63,960 bases of DNA from NCBI RefSeq assembly GCF_000430705.1, contig NZ_KE387202.1:1-63960 (forward strand). The letters are read 5' to 3'. Position numbers and translations under genes: made by a program. The notes beneath the pieces are model-generated. The model did not search any database, was not told the DNA's origin, and saw only the letters and a list, made by a program, of their open reading frames with translations. Numbering within the stretch: the stretch's first letter is position 1; the number at the start of each line of letters is the position of its first letter. This stretch comes from Arthrobacter castelli DSM 16402 (GTDB lineage Bacteria > Actinomycetota > Actinomycetes > Actinomycetales > Micrococcaceae). Shown piece by piece: positions 17,192 to 25,353 of the stretch.

Positions 17192-17809
17192 ATGACCGCT
17201 GAATTGACCGTTGATGAGACCCTCGCACTGGAACCTGCCGCCGTCGACCTGTTGTTCCGGCAGGCGCGCACCACCTCGAAGTTCACGGACGAGCCGGTGA
17301 CCGAAGAGCAGAGGCGGGCGATCATGGAACTGGTCAAGATGGGTCCGACGGCGTTCAACAACCAGCCGCTGCGGGTTACCTTCGTCCAGTCTGACGAGGC
17401 GCGTGAACGGCTGGTGGCACATTTGGCAGGCGGCAATCAGGAGAAGACCCGCAAGGCTCCGTTGACGGCGATCCTCAGCTACGACTCCGAATGGCACGAG
17501 CACTTCCCCACCTTCAATCCGGTGGCTCCGCAGATGAAGTCGATGTTCGATGACGATGCCGAGAACCGCCACAAGATGGGCAACAACAACGCGAACCTGC
17601 AGGCAGGCTATTTCATCATGGCTGTGCGTTCGGTGGGCCTGGCGGCCGGGCCGATGAGCGGCTACGACGCCGCGGGCGTCGACGAAGAATTCTTCGCAGG
17701 GTCCAATACGCATTCGTTTATGCTGGTCAACATCGGGCGCGCCGCCGAAGGCGCCTGGGGTGAGCGGCTGCCCCGTTTCGATTATGACGACGTCGTCACG
17801 ACCCTTTAG
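17192..17809 (+). CDS. RutE-like nitroreductase family protein (malonic semialdehyde reductase type)
   Basis: A 205-residue flavin reductase that follows the E. coli RutE pattern closely: MGPTAFNNQPLRVTFV near residue 50, GNQEKTRKAPLTAILSYDSEWHE, NNNANLQAGYFIMAVRSVGLAAGPMSGYD, the FFAGS block, and VNIGRAAEGAW with a short LPRFDYDD end. RutE reduces malonic semialdehyde in pyrimidine-ring catabolism, although the other Rut enzymes are not seen here. It diverges from a uracil-family permease, which supports a pyrimidine link. It starts seven bases behind an Arg-rich mini-ORF and has an AAGAGG ribosome site. Confidence 0.85.
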   Translation: MTAELTVDETLALEPAAVDLLFRQARTTSKFTDEPVTEEQRRAIMELVKMGPTAFNNQPLRVTFVQSDEARERLVAHLAGGNQEKTRKAPLTAILSYDSEWHEHFPTFNPVAPQMKSMFDDDAENRHKMGNNNANLQAGYFIMAVRSVGLAAGPMSGYDAAGVDEEFFAGSNTHSFMLVNIGRAAEGAWGERLPRFDYDDVVTTL

Positions 17810-17901
17810 CCAACCACACGGCGGGGCGCGCCGCCCGCGTCTGCCATCGCCGGCGGTGCCGTCGTAAGATAGCTGTGGTCCGATGTAAAGGGGGATCACA
17901 C

Positions 17902-18555
17902 ATGCCTCAACAGGCAAGGGCACAAGCGACCCGTCAGTCCATAGTCGAAGGCGCCGCAAAGGTATTCCTGGACGTGGGGTACGCCAGAACCACTATCACC
18001 CAGGTGGCGGCTGTCTCGGGCGTCACCAAGGGAGCGTTGTATTTTCACTTCGATTCCAAGCAAGCCCTGGCCCGGGAAGTGATTGAGGAGAACCTGAGCG
18101 CGACAACTGCGATCGGGATGCGGGTCCTCGCCGGGGGACATCCGCCACTGGAATCGTTGGTGCGAATCAGCGTCGGCGTTGCCACCGAATTACTCGAAGA
18201 CCCCATGACCCGCGCCGCCGTCCGGTTGAGCATGGAAGATTCGGACCTGCAATTCCGGGAGGATGTTCCCTACCTCCAATGGATCACCACCTGCGAAAGC
18301 CTCGTGCAGCAGTCCATCGACGAGGGAAGTGTGGTCGGCGACGTCGATGCGCCGGCGCTGGCGCGGTTCCTGGTGTCGGCACACACCGGCGTCGACACCG
18401 TTTCAGGCATTGTCGCCGATCGTGAAGATCTGCTGCAACGGCTTGAGGAAATGTGGCACATGATCCTGCCTGGCATAGTTCCGGCGGAGCAGCTCGACCA
18501 ACATCGGGGCCTGCCCGCTTTATTCCGGCAACCGGAAGTCGGTACGCAATCGTGA
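17902..18555 (+). CDS. TetR-family regulator, gamma-butyrolactone receptor-like (ScbR/CprB type)
   Basis: A 217-residue repressor. The N-terminal helix-turn-helix (about residues 10-55) ends in VTKGALYFHFDSKQALA, the signature of the ArpA/ScbR/CprB butyrolactone receptors. The C-terminal ligand domain has the family's LEDPMTRAAVRLSMED and VPYLQWITTCESLV stretches. Known members bind gamma-butyrolactone signals and release a 22-bp palindromic element. The ATG at 17902 follows AAAGGGGGA; the frame is open nine codons earlier. A very good match to such an element lies 24 bp behind its stop. No butyrolactone synthase gene (afsA type) is in the window. Confidence 0.87.
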   Translation: MPQQARAQATRQSIVEGAAKVFLDVGYARTTITQVAAVSGVTKGALYFHFDSKQALAREVIEENLSATTAIGMRVLAGGHPPLESLVRISVGVATELLEDPMTRAAVRLSMEDSDLQFREDVPYLQWITTCESLVQQSIDEGSVVGDVDAPALARFLVSAHTGVDTVSGIVADREDLLQRLEEMWHMILPGIVPAEQLDQHRGLPALFRQPEVGTQS

Positions 18556-18578
18556 CCCAAGGGGCATATCCGCCCGAA

Positions 18579-18600
18579 ACATACCGTCATGACGGTTTAT
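18579..18600. promoter_or_regulatory. Butyrolactone autoregulatory element (ARE)-like operator
   Basis: The 22 bases ACATACCGTCA/TGACGGTTTAT contain a perfect 14-bp palindrome (18583-18596). The outer parts, ACATAC at the left and GTTTAT at the right, are those of the CprB consensus operator as I recall it. It lies between convergent genes, directly behind the receptor-like TetR gene. Confidence 0.65.
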
Positions 18601-18639
18601 TATGGTAGATTCAGGGTAACCTTACTTTCCTGGGGGCGC

Positions 18640-18666
18640 ATGACGTGGGGGTGGTGTGAGGAATAG
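18640..18666 (+). CDS. Possible 8-residue peptide ORF (MTWGWCEE) behind the ARE
   Basis: ATG at 18640 follows a TGGGGGCG stretch and reads M-T-W-G-W-C-E-E to a TAG at 18664-18666. A TAGATT at 18606-18611 could be a -10 box whose -35 region is covered by the ARE. A 9-bp inverted repeat follows at 18672-18707. Coding is only a possibility. Confidence 0.25.
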   Translation: MTWGWCEE

Positions 18667-18671
18667 GTGAG

Positions 18672-18707
18672 TTGGTCCGGCGGTATCATGGATTCCGACC
18701 GGACCAA
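18672..18707. terminator. Hairpin between convergent genes
   Basis: TTGGTCCGG (18672-18680) pairs perfectly with CCGGACCAA (18699-18707) across an 18-base loop. It lacks a T-tract but sits where pgm (minus) and the plus-strand unit would both end. Confidence 0.45.
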
Positions 18708-18760
18708 CGACTTTAACCCGGACGTCACTTCCGCCCCCTGCGTCACGCTGTTTCCCTGGA

Positions 18761-20410
18761 TCATTCGGTGCTTCGAATCACTCCGTCGACCAGTTTTTTG
18801 GCTTCGTCCTGTACCTGCTGCAGATGTTCCGGCCCCTTGAAGGACTCGGCGTAGATCTTGTACACGTCTTCGGTCCCGGACGGGCGGGCGGCGAACCAGG
18901 CGTTGTCCGTGGTGACCTTGAGACCGCCGACGGCGGCGCCGTTGCCCGGGGCCCGGGTCAACTTGCCGGTAATGTCCTCGCCGGCCAACGACCCGGCGGT
19001 CACCTGCTCCGCAGACAGTTTCCCCAGTGCCGCCTTCTGGTCGCGGGTGGCCGGTGCGTCAATCCTGGCGTAGGCCGGATCTCCAAACTGGTCGCTCAGC
19101 GACTGGTAGCGCTGCGACGGCGTCTGCCCGGTGACAGCCGTGATCTCTGAGGCCAGCAAGGCCAGCAGAATGCCGTCCTTATCCGTGGTCCAAACCCGGC
19201 CGTCCCGGCGCAGGAAGGACGCCCCTGCTGACTCTTCCCCGCCGAATGCGCCGGTCGAATCCAGCAGCCCAGGAACAAACCACTTGAAACCGACGGGGAC
19301 CTCGACGAGTTGCCGTCCCAGCGCTGCGGCAACCCTGTCAATCATGGACGAGGACACTAATGTCTTGCCCACGCCGGCCGCCGCGGGCCAGTCCGGACGG
19401 TGGCGGTAGAGATAATCGATGGCAGCAGCGAGGTACTGATTGGGATTCATCAGCCCGGCATCGCCGGTGACGATGCCGTGGCGGTCCGCATCGGCGTCGT
19501 TGCCGGTGGCGATGTCGTATTCCGATGCCCTGGCGATCAGCGACGCCATCGCATCGGGCGAGGAACAGTCCATCCGGATTTTTTCGTCCCAGTCCAGGGT
19601 CATGAACGCCCACTGCGGGTCCACCTGTGGGTTGACCACCGTGAGGTTCAACCCGTGGCGCTCGCCGATCTCACCCCAGTAGTCGACACTGGCCCCGCCC
19701 AACGGATCGGCACCGATATGCAGGCCCGATGCGGTGATGGCCGACAGGTCCAGCACGGAGGGAAGATCGTCAACGTAATGCTCCAGGAAGTCGTAGCGGC
19801 CCAGGGATTCCGACTCCAGCGCCTGGGCCAACTGGATGCGCCGAACGCCGCGGAGGCCGTCTTCGAGGAGTTTGTTGGCGCGGTCGGCAATCCACCCGGT
19901 GGCATCCGAGTCAGCCGGACCCCCGTGCGGCGGGTTGTACTTGAAGCCGCCGTCCGAGGGCGGATTATGGCTGGGGGTGGCGACAATCCCGTCCGCCACG
20001 TCCGAGTGGGGCTCCGGCCCCCTGTTGTAGCGCAGGATGGCGTGCGAGAGCGCCGGTGTGGGGGTGAAGCCGTGGCGGGCGTCGGCCAGCACCCGGACGC
20101 CGTTTCCGGCCAGCACCTCAAGCGCGGTGTTCTGGGCCGGCTCGGACAGGGCGTGGGTGTCCTTGCCGATAAACAGCGGTCCGTCGATGCCCTGGCCCGC
20201 CCGGTACTCCACAATGGCCTGAGTGATCGCCGCAATATGTGCCTCGTTGAAGGAGGCCGTGGTGCTGGATCCGCGGTGCCCGGATGTGCCGAAGGCCACG
20301 CGCTGGGCCGGATCGTCCATCTGCGGCTTGATGTCATAGTACGCGTCCAGCAGGATCGTCAGGTCCACCAGGTCGCTGGGAAGGGCAGGGGTGCCGGCTC
20401 GACTAGTCAT
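18761..20410 (-). CDS. pgm: Phosphoglucomutase (alpha-D-glucose-specific)
   Basis: A 549-residue phosphohexomutase interconverting glucose-1-phosphate and glucose-6-phosphate for glycogen, trehalose and cell-envelope sugars. The catalytic loop is [20 protein letters not shown] (phosphoserine Ser147), the metal loop NDADADRHG, the sugar-binding loop [15 protein letters not shown] and the phosphate loop [14 protein letters not shown]. The family usually has about 545 residues. Six bases before the ATG is CATGCT, a poor -10 box at the spacing used by leaderless genes here; no Shine-Dalgarno sequence is evident. It runs convergently to the TetR gene, and a long hairpin separates it from the transporter upstream. 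Confidence 0.96.
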   Translation of the reverse strand: MTSRAGTPALPSDLVDLTILLDAYYDIKPQMDDPAQRVAFGTSGHRGSSTTASFNEAHIAAITQAIVEYRAGQGIDGPLFIGKDTHALSEPAQNTALEVLAGNGVRVLADARHGFTPTPALSHAILRYNRGPEPHSDVADGIVATPSHNPPSDGGFKYNPPHGGPADSDATGWIADRANKLLEDGLRGVRRIQLAQALESESLGRYDFLEHYVDDLPSVLDLSAITASGLHIGADPLGGASVDYWGEIGERHGLNLTVVNPQVDPQWAFMTLDWDEKIRMDCSSPDAMASLIARASEYDIATGNDADADRHGIVTGDAGLMNPNQYLAAAIDYLYRHRPDWPAAAGVGKTLVSSSMIDRVAAALGRQLVEVPVGFKWFVPGLLDSTGAFGGEESAGASFLRRDGRVWTTDKDGILLALLASEITAVTGQTPSQRYQSLSDQFGDPAYARIDAPATRDQKAALGKLSAEQVTAGSLAGEDITGKLTRAPGNGAAVGGLKVTTDNAWFAARPSGTEDVYKIYAESFKGPEHLQQVQDEAKKLVDGVIRSTE

Positions 20411-20457
20411 GGAACCAGCATGCCAGAGTCGACGACGCCGCGGCAGAAGCAGACGTG

Positions 20458-20493
20458 CACGGGGTTGCCGGGTCTTGGCCCGGCAACCCCGTG
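20458..20493 (-). terminator. Strong hairpin behind the POT transporter
   Basis: CACGGGGTTGCCGGG and CCCGGCAACCCCGTG form a perfect 15-bp stem with a six-base loop. It follows the transporter stop by about 35 bp. No T-tract follows, as is common in actinobacteria. Confidence 0.75.
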
Positions 20494-20526
20494 CGTCGGA
20501 GGAGATCTCTCGCGGCGGGTGGCGGT

Positions 20527-22023
20527 TTAGTGGACGCCGGTCATCAGCTTCTTGATCGGCTTCGCTCCCACTGCCAGCGCGACGGCCAGGATGATGGTCA
20601 CCACGCCGATGGCCCCGAAGTACGGAATCTCGTTTTCGGGGTTATAGAAGCCGGCCAGCACGCCGGACATCGCCGTACCCAGTGACACGGATAGGTAGTT
20701 CAGCGCCACCATCTGGGTCTGGAAGACCCTGGGTGCGAGCTTGGTCGACAGCGACAGCCCCACCGGCGAGATCATCAGTTCCGCGACGGTGAACAGGAAC
20801 AGGATCCCGATCATCGCCAGCAACGGTGTGCTGTTCGGTCCGCCACCGGCCAGCGGGATGAAGGCGAAAATGGCCAGCGCCATGACGGCCAGACCGATGG
20901 CGAACTTGGTGGGGGTGATGGGCTGCCGGGATCCGAGCTTGGTCCACACCATGGCAAAAATCGGAGCCAGGATGATGATGAATGCCGGATTGAAGGACGT
21001 CACCCATTCGATGGGCATTTGCCATCCAGCGATGGTCCGGTCCAGCCGCTTGTCCGCGTACAGCGTCACCACAGTGAACTGCTGCTGGAACAGCGAGAAG
21101 AACGCGGCACTGGCGATGAACATGGGAATGAACGAGTACACCCTCCGGCGTTCGGTGTGGTCGATTCCCTTGCTGCTGAGGATGACGACGAAGTAGATGA
21201 CGGCTGCCACGATTGCCACGCCGGCGACGACGGAAGCGAGGTTTCCGGGATTCACCAGCCCGGTGAGCACGGACAACACGATGACGGCAATGCCGGCAAT
21301 CGCAATCCCGATCATCATGGGGAACTTGTTCCTGGGCAGCGGATTGGCCACGCGATGGGACTCTTCGGGCAGGTTCTTGCGCGTGAGTGCGTACTGCAGC
21401 AAACCAATTGCCATGCCGACCGCGGCCAGACCGAAGGCAAAGTGGAAACCGAAGTTGTCGCGTGTCAGGCCGGTCAGCAACGGGCCGAACAGCCCGCCAA
21501 TGTTGACGCCCATGTAGAAGATGGAGAAGCCGGCGTCACGGCGATCATCGTCAAGGGAGTACAAGGATCCGACGAGCGAGCTGGCGGTTGCTTTCAAACC
21601 GCCACTGCCGATGGCAACCAGGACCAGCCCGAGGGCCAGGCCGGGAATCCCGGGGACCAGGGACAGTGCGAGGTGGCCGCACATGATCATGATGGCGGTG
21701 TAGAACAGCACCCGTTCCGGGCCGAGCAGCCGGTCCGCCACCCAGGCACCGAGGATGGTGGACAGGTAGACGGTGCCGCCGTAGGCGCCGATGATGCCGG
21801 TCGCGATGCCTTCATCGATTCCGAGGCCGCCGTCGCTGACCTCGAAGTACATGTACAGCAGGACGACGACCTGCATGCCGTAGAAGGAGAAGCGCTCCCA
21901 CAGTTCAACACTGAACAGATTGGCGAGCATGCCCGGCTGTCCCAGGAAGGACTTTCCGGACGGGTTCCTGTCGCTGGCAGCGGTATTACGCGGGGGTGGG
22001 GTGGGTTCCACTGGGGTAGTCAC
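20527..22023 (-). CDS. POT/PTR2 family proton-dependent oligopeptide transporter
   Basis: A 498-residue major-facilitator peptide:H+ symporter. The PTR2 signature [24 protein letters not shown], with the ExxER-type proton-coupling motif, is at about residues 36-59, and about 12-14 hydrophobic segments follow. It imports di- and tripeptides. The polar N-terminus is Pro/Thr-rich. The start is a GTG at 22023, with a TATGAC box five bases upstream, so a leaderless mRNA is possible. A 15-bp hairpin ends the unit. The amidase upstream on the same strand ends 75 bp away. Confidence 0.92.
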   Translation of the reverse strand: MTTPVEPTPPPRNTAASDRNPSGKSFLGQPGMLANLFSVELWERFSFYGMQVVVLLYMYFEVSDGGLGIDEGIATGIIGAYGGTVYLSTILGAWVADRLLGPERVLFYTAIMIMCGHLALSLVPGIPGLALGLVLVAIGSGGLKATASSLVGSLYSLDDDRRDAGFSIFYMGVNIGGLFGPLLTGLTRDNFGFHFAFGLAAVGMAIGLLQYALTRKNLPEESHRVANPLPRNKFPMMIGIAIAGIAVIVLSVLTGLVNPGNLASVVAGVAIVAAVIYFVVILSSKGIDHTERRRVYSFIPMFIASAAFFSLFQQQFTVVTLYADKRLDRTIAGWQMPIEWVTSFNPAFIIILAPIFAMVWTKLGSRQPITPTKFAIGLAVMALAIFAFIPLAGGGPNSTPLLAMIGILFLFTVAELMISPVGLSLSTKLAPRVFQTQMVALNYLSVSLGTAMSGVLAGFYNPENEIPYFGAIGVVTIILAVALAVGAKPIKKLMTGVH

Positions 22024-22098
22024 AGTCTGTCATACTCCCACCGGCACTTGTCCCGTGTCACATTCGGTGGTAATGGGATTAATCACACCAATATGGCT

Positions 22099-23442
22099 TC
22101 ATTCCTCAAGCTGTGCGACGGTCGAGAGCAACTCTGCTTCACCACCCGGTCGTCCAATCAATTGGATCCCCATGGGCAGTCCGTCCGCGGTGTGCAGCGT
22201 TGGTGCGGTAATCGCGGGCAGCCCGATCACATTCACGAATGAACTGAACGGGCAGTACTGGCACTGCCGCTTGTAGTCTTCATCGGGATCCGATGTGTAC
22301 CACCCCACGGGTCTGGGCGTCATGGCCAGCGCCGGGGTGAGGATCATGTCGTAGTCGGAAAACTGCCTGAGGGTTTCGGCCTCGAACCGTTTCAGCGTAT
22401 TCACAGCACCAATGAATTCGGCAGCACCGCGCTTCATGGCCCGCTCCCGGTAGGTGCGGGTCAGGGGCATCAAGTCCGGTTCCCGGTCCTCGGCGATGGG
22501 AGCCGCGGCCACCATCGACGTCCAGGCTGTGGTGAAGGCTTCCGGGTAAGACCGGTCATAGTGGATGGGCGCCTCGACGACGTCGTGCCCCAGGGCGGTC
22601 AGCCGATCGATGCCGGTCTGCAGCGCAGCCATGGCTTCGGGGTCGACGTCGATGGGAAAGTGCCCCTCAAAGGGCGAGGCCAGACTGACTCCGATGCGGA
22701 AGCGTCCTTCGGCGCGGAGGGCCGCGGCCAGGAACGACGGCGGTGGTTCAGGCTGGGCCGCACCCGACGGTGAGATAGTTCGTGGCCTTCTCGGCACGCC
22801 CAGCGCCCGGTGATGTGGCGACTGCACCATCGCATCCAGCAGCACGCCCGCGTCGGCGGCCGTCCTGGCAAGCGGTCCGGCCACCCCGAATCCGGCAGCA
22901 TCAGCCTGGCCGGAACCGGCCGGTACGCGCCCGCGGTTCGGTTTCAGGCCAATCAGGCCCGTTGCCGCAGCCGGGATACGGATGGAGCCGCCGGCGTCGG
23001 ACGCGGGCCCAAACGGGAGCATCCGGGTCGCGACGGCGGCGGCACTGCCACCTGATGAGCCTCCGGCGCTGAGCGCCGTGTCGTAAGGGTTCCGCGCGGG
23101 CGGGGCGATGTTGTTCTCGCTGTAACTGGTTAATCCGAACTCCGGCACCTGCGTTTTTCCCAGGCTGATGGCACCCTGGTTCCGAAGCGCGGCAGCCAGG
23201 GGGCCGACACTGCCGACGAACTGCAGTCCGGTGGCGTCGCCGGCGGCCTGCAGTTCGTCGGCAGTGTCGGCCTCCTGCAAGGCGCGCCCGGCGCTGACGG
23301 AGATGAAGGCCCCATTGGAATCATTGAGGCTGTCGATTCGTTCCAAAAAGTGTGCCACGGCCTGTCGTGAACTGATCTCGCCGGAACGTATGGCGTCCCT
23401 GAGGTGCATAGCACTCAAGTCGTGAATCTGGGTTTCGCCCAC
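22099..23442 (-). CDS. Amidase-signature family protein lacking the catalytic-lysine segment
   Basis: A 447-residue amidase-signature protein. The Ser-rich core AGGSSGGSAAAVA (cis-Ser) and the nucleophile context SDAGGSIRIPAA are intact, as are the N-terminal IHDLSAMHLRDAIRSG and C-terminal GLPMGIQLIGRPGGE. The usual block of about 35-40 residues between the N-terminal helices and the GAxxLGKT motif, which carries the catalytic Lys (HGVPVAIKD type), is absent. In its place ADTADELQ (residues 57-65) is followed by LQFVGSV (73-81), encoded by two arms of a perfect 25-bp inverted repeat. The frame is kept, but the enzyme should be inactive unless it has another role. The GTG at 23442 has AAAGGAG seven bases upstream. 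Confidence 0.85.
   Translation of the reverse strand: MGETQIHDLSAMHLRDAIRSGEISSRQAVAHFLERIDSLNDSNGAFISVSAGRALQEADTADELQAAGDATGLQFVGSVGPLAAALRNQGAISLGKTQVPEFGLTSYSENNIAPPARNPYDTALSAGGSSGGSAAAVATRMLPFGPASDAGGSIRIPAAATGLIGLKPNRGRVPAGSGQADAAGFGVAGPLARTAADAGVLLDAMVQSPHHRALGVPRRPRTISPSGAAQPEPPPSFLAAALRAEGRFRIGVSLASPFEGHFPIDVDPEAMAALQTGIDRLTALGHDVVEAPIHYDRSYPEAFTTAWTSMVAAAPIAEDREPDLMPLTRTYRERAMKRGAAEFIGAVNTLKRFEAETLRQFSDYDMILTPALAMTPRPVGWYTSDPDEDYKRQCQYCPFSSFVNVIGLPAITAPTLHTADGLPMGIQLIGRPGGEAELLSTVAQLEE
23202..23272. repeat. Perfect 25-bp inverted repeat inside the amidase gene
   Basis: Arms 23202-23226 (beginning GGCCGACACTGCC) and 23248-23272 (ending GGCAGTGTCGGCC) are exact reverse complements across a 21-base spacer. 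It lies where the catalytic-lysine coding segment is missing. This is the pattern left by template switching during replication or repair, or by an assembly fault. Confidence 0.9.
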
Positions 23443-23614
23443 CGCGGGGGCTCCTTTCCGCCGAGCAGGGTATCCGGTAGGTACAGGTGCCGCACCGAAC
23501 GGTGGAGGAGACCGGGCGGTGTCATATTGCGACGGCGCACCTTTAGCCGTCAGTTGAAGCCTATAGGCTGGGGACAAGTAACCCCACGCCGTCGAAAAAA
23601 GGAGGACAGTCGCC

Positions 23615-23941
23615 ATGGAATCCGTCCCCAGCATCAATGTCAACGAGTTGGGCGAACATCATACGATCCTCGATGTCCGCGAGCCCTACGAGTGGGAGAC
23701 CGGCCACATTGACGGTGCGGTCCATATCCCCGTGGACCAGGTGCCGGAAAGGCTGGAGGAGCTGGACCCGGACGACGACGTCCACGTTGTCTGCCGCAGC
23801 GGAGGACGTTCCAGCCGCGTCACCCAGTGGCTGACCCACAACGGCTACAGCGCGGTCAATGTCTCCGGTGGCATGGGCGCCTGGATGGACGCGGAGAAAC
23901 CGATGGTGTCCGAAACCGGTGAAGAACCCTACGTCAAATGA
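23615..23941 (+). CDS. Rhodanese-like domain protein
   Basis: A single rhodanese domain of 108 residues. The N-terminal ILDVREPYEWETGHIDGAVHIP and the active-site loop CRSGGRSS (Cys59) are the family's hallmarks. Such proteins transfer sulfane sulfur; the acceptor is unknown. There is no signal peptide. A strong AAAGGAGGA ribosome site precedes the ATG, and a TATAGG box lies about 50 bp upstream. Its stop overlaps the pheA start as ATGA, so the two genes are translated together, although no functional link is obvious. Confidence 0.9.
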   Translation: MESVPSINVNELGEHHTILDVREPYEWETGHIDGAVHIPVDQVPERLEELDPDDDVHVVCRSGGRSSRVTQWLTHNGYSAVNVSGGMGAWMDAEKPMVSETGEEPYVK

Positions 23942-24924
23942 GCGGTTCGTCAGTTTCGAGCCCGGAGACCGCACCGCAGGCGCCGGTTTATACCTACCTG
24001 GGGCCGGAGGGGACATTCACCGAGGCTGCCTTGCTCCGCGTGCCGGGAGCCGACACCGCACGGCGCCTTCCGTCGTCGAGTGTCAACACGGCGCTGGAGC
24101 GGGTGCGCTCCGGTGAAGCGGCGGCCGCCATGGTCCCCATCGAAAACTCCGTTGAGGGGGGCGTCACCGCCACGCTTGACGCGATGGCCTATGGCCCGGA
24201 ACTGCGTATTGTCCGCGAAGTGCTGGTTCCGATCAGTTTCGTGCTGGTCGCCCGGCCGGGGCTGGTGCTGGAGGATGTCGAGGTGATATCCACCCACGCC
24301 GTGGCCTGGGCACAATGCCGCGACTGGATCGACGCGCATATTCCACACGCGGAACACGTGCCGTCGTCGTCGACGGCGGCGGCCGCGCTGGGACTGGTCG
24401 GCGGGCACCCCGAGGCCCCGGCCTCGGGCGGCTACGATGCCGCCATCTGCTCGCATGTAGTGGCCGAACGGCATGGCCTGAACGTGATTGCCGACGGTGT
24501 GGAGGACAACACCGGTGCGGTGACACGTTTTGTGCTCGTCAGTACCCCGGGGCAGCTTCCCGAGCAGACCGGCCGTGACAAGACCACGCTGATGATACCG
24601 CTTCCCGAGGACCGCCCCGGTGCGCTGATGGAGATCCTTGACCAATTTGCCGCCCGCGGGGTCAACTTGAGCCGGATCGAGTCCCGGCCCACCGGGGAAT
24701 TCCTCGGTGACTATTTCTTCAGTATCGACGCCGAAGGACACGCCCGGGACGCCCGGATGGTGGACGCGTTGACCGGACTGCACCGCATCAGTCCCTCGAT
24801 CCGCTTCCTGGGGTCGTATGCCCGCGCCGACGGCAGGGCACCGTCCGTTCCCTGGCATCACCGGGATGCGGCGTTCCAGGCCGCCGGGTCCTGGGTGGAG
24901 TCGGTACTTCGCGGGCAACAATGA
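23938..24924 (+). CDS. pheA: Prephenate dehydratase
   Basis: A monofunctional prephenate dehydratase of 328 residues for phenylalanine synthesis. The catalytic domain (about 15-200) opens with YLGPEGTFTEAAL and contains VPIENSVEGGVTATLD and the TRFVLVS block, whose Thr is catalytic. A C-terminal ACT regulatory domain (about 215-295) has the Phe-binding GALMEILDQFAARGVNLSRIESRP pattern. The dehydratase catalyses prephenate to phenylpyruvate. The start overlaps the rhodanese stop by 4 bp and depends on it for translation. Confidence 0.95.
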   Translation: MSGSSVSSPETAPQAPVYTYLGPEGTFTEAALLRVPGADTARRLPSSSVNTALERVRSGEAAAAMVPIENSVEGGVTATLDAMAYGPELRIVREVLVPISFVLVARPGLVLEDVEVISTHAVAWAQCRDWIDAHIPHAEHVPSSSTAAAALGLVGGHPEAPASGGYDAAICSHVVAERHGLNVIADGVEDNTGAVTRFVLVSTPGQLPEQTGRDKTTLMIPLPEDRPGALMEILDQFAARGVNLSRIESRPTGEFLGDYFFSIDAEGHARDARMVDALTGLHRISPSIRFLGSYARADGRAPSVPWHHRDAAFQAAGSWVESVLRGQQ

Positions 24925-25023
24925 GGAAAGATTCGGCTCGTTGACCCCAGTCCGTGGTGGCTTTGTTAGGCTCTACTAATTCAAGCTAGTTCAAGCAATC
25001 TCAGCAGCGGAGAAAGGGGCCTC

Positions 25024-25353
25024 ATGAGCGAGAATCCAGACAACGGCGAGGGTCGGATCGTAAACCCGCCGGAGGGGGACAATCCGGAAGGGGAGATCGT
25101 CAATCCGGGGATGGCCGCGGATCAGGCCGACGGCGGAGGAGACGCCGGCGACCAGGCCAACGATGTGCGGTTCGCCCAGGAAGAGTCTTTGATCGGCGAG
25201 CAGTCACAGGGCGTGTTCCCTGAAGAGGGCGGGTCGTCGCAGGAGCCGGGTGAGGAAGCCCCGGCGGATGGGGCCGGCACGGACGAGGGCGCCGCCGAGT
25301 CCACCGAGCCGGATGGCAGCGACGACCCCGCTCACGGCGGCGAATCAGCTTAG
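25024..25353 (+). CDS. Small acidic low-complexity protein
   Basis: A 109-residue protein made almost only of Glu, Asp, Gly, Ala, Pro and Ser, with a partial internal repeat (GRIVNPPEGDNPEG then GEIVNP) at the N-terminus. It is strongly acidic, has no membrane segment and is probably disordered. AGAAAGGGG before the ATG is a good ribosome site, so it is likely translated. The family is not recognised. It is convergent with the lipid kinase gene, and the two coding ends overlap by 4 bp. Confidence 0.7.
   Translation: MSENPDNGEGRIVNPPEGDNPEGEIVNPGMAADQADGGGDAGDQANDVRFAQEESLIGEQSQGVFPEEGGSSQEPGEEAPADGAGTDEGAAESTEPDGSDDPAHGGESA

Noticed and set aside
18601-18630. Iron box (DtxR/IdeR) near GGTAACCTTAC
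   Set aside because: Only one half resembles the consensus and no iron-related gene is adjacent.
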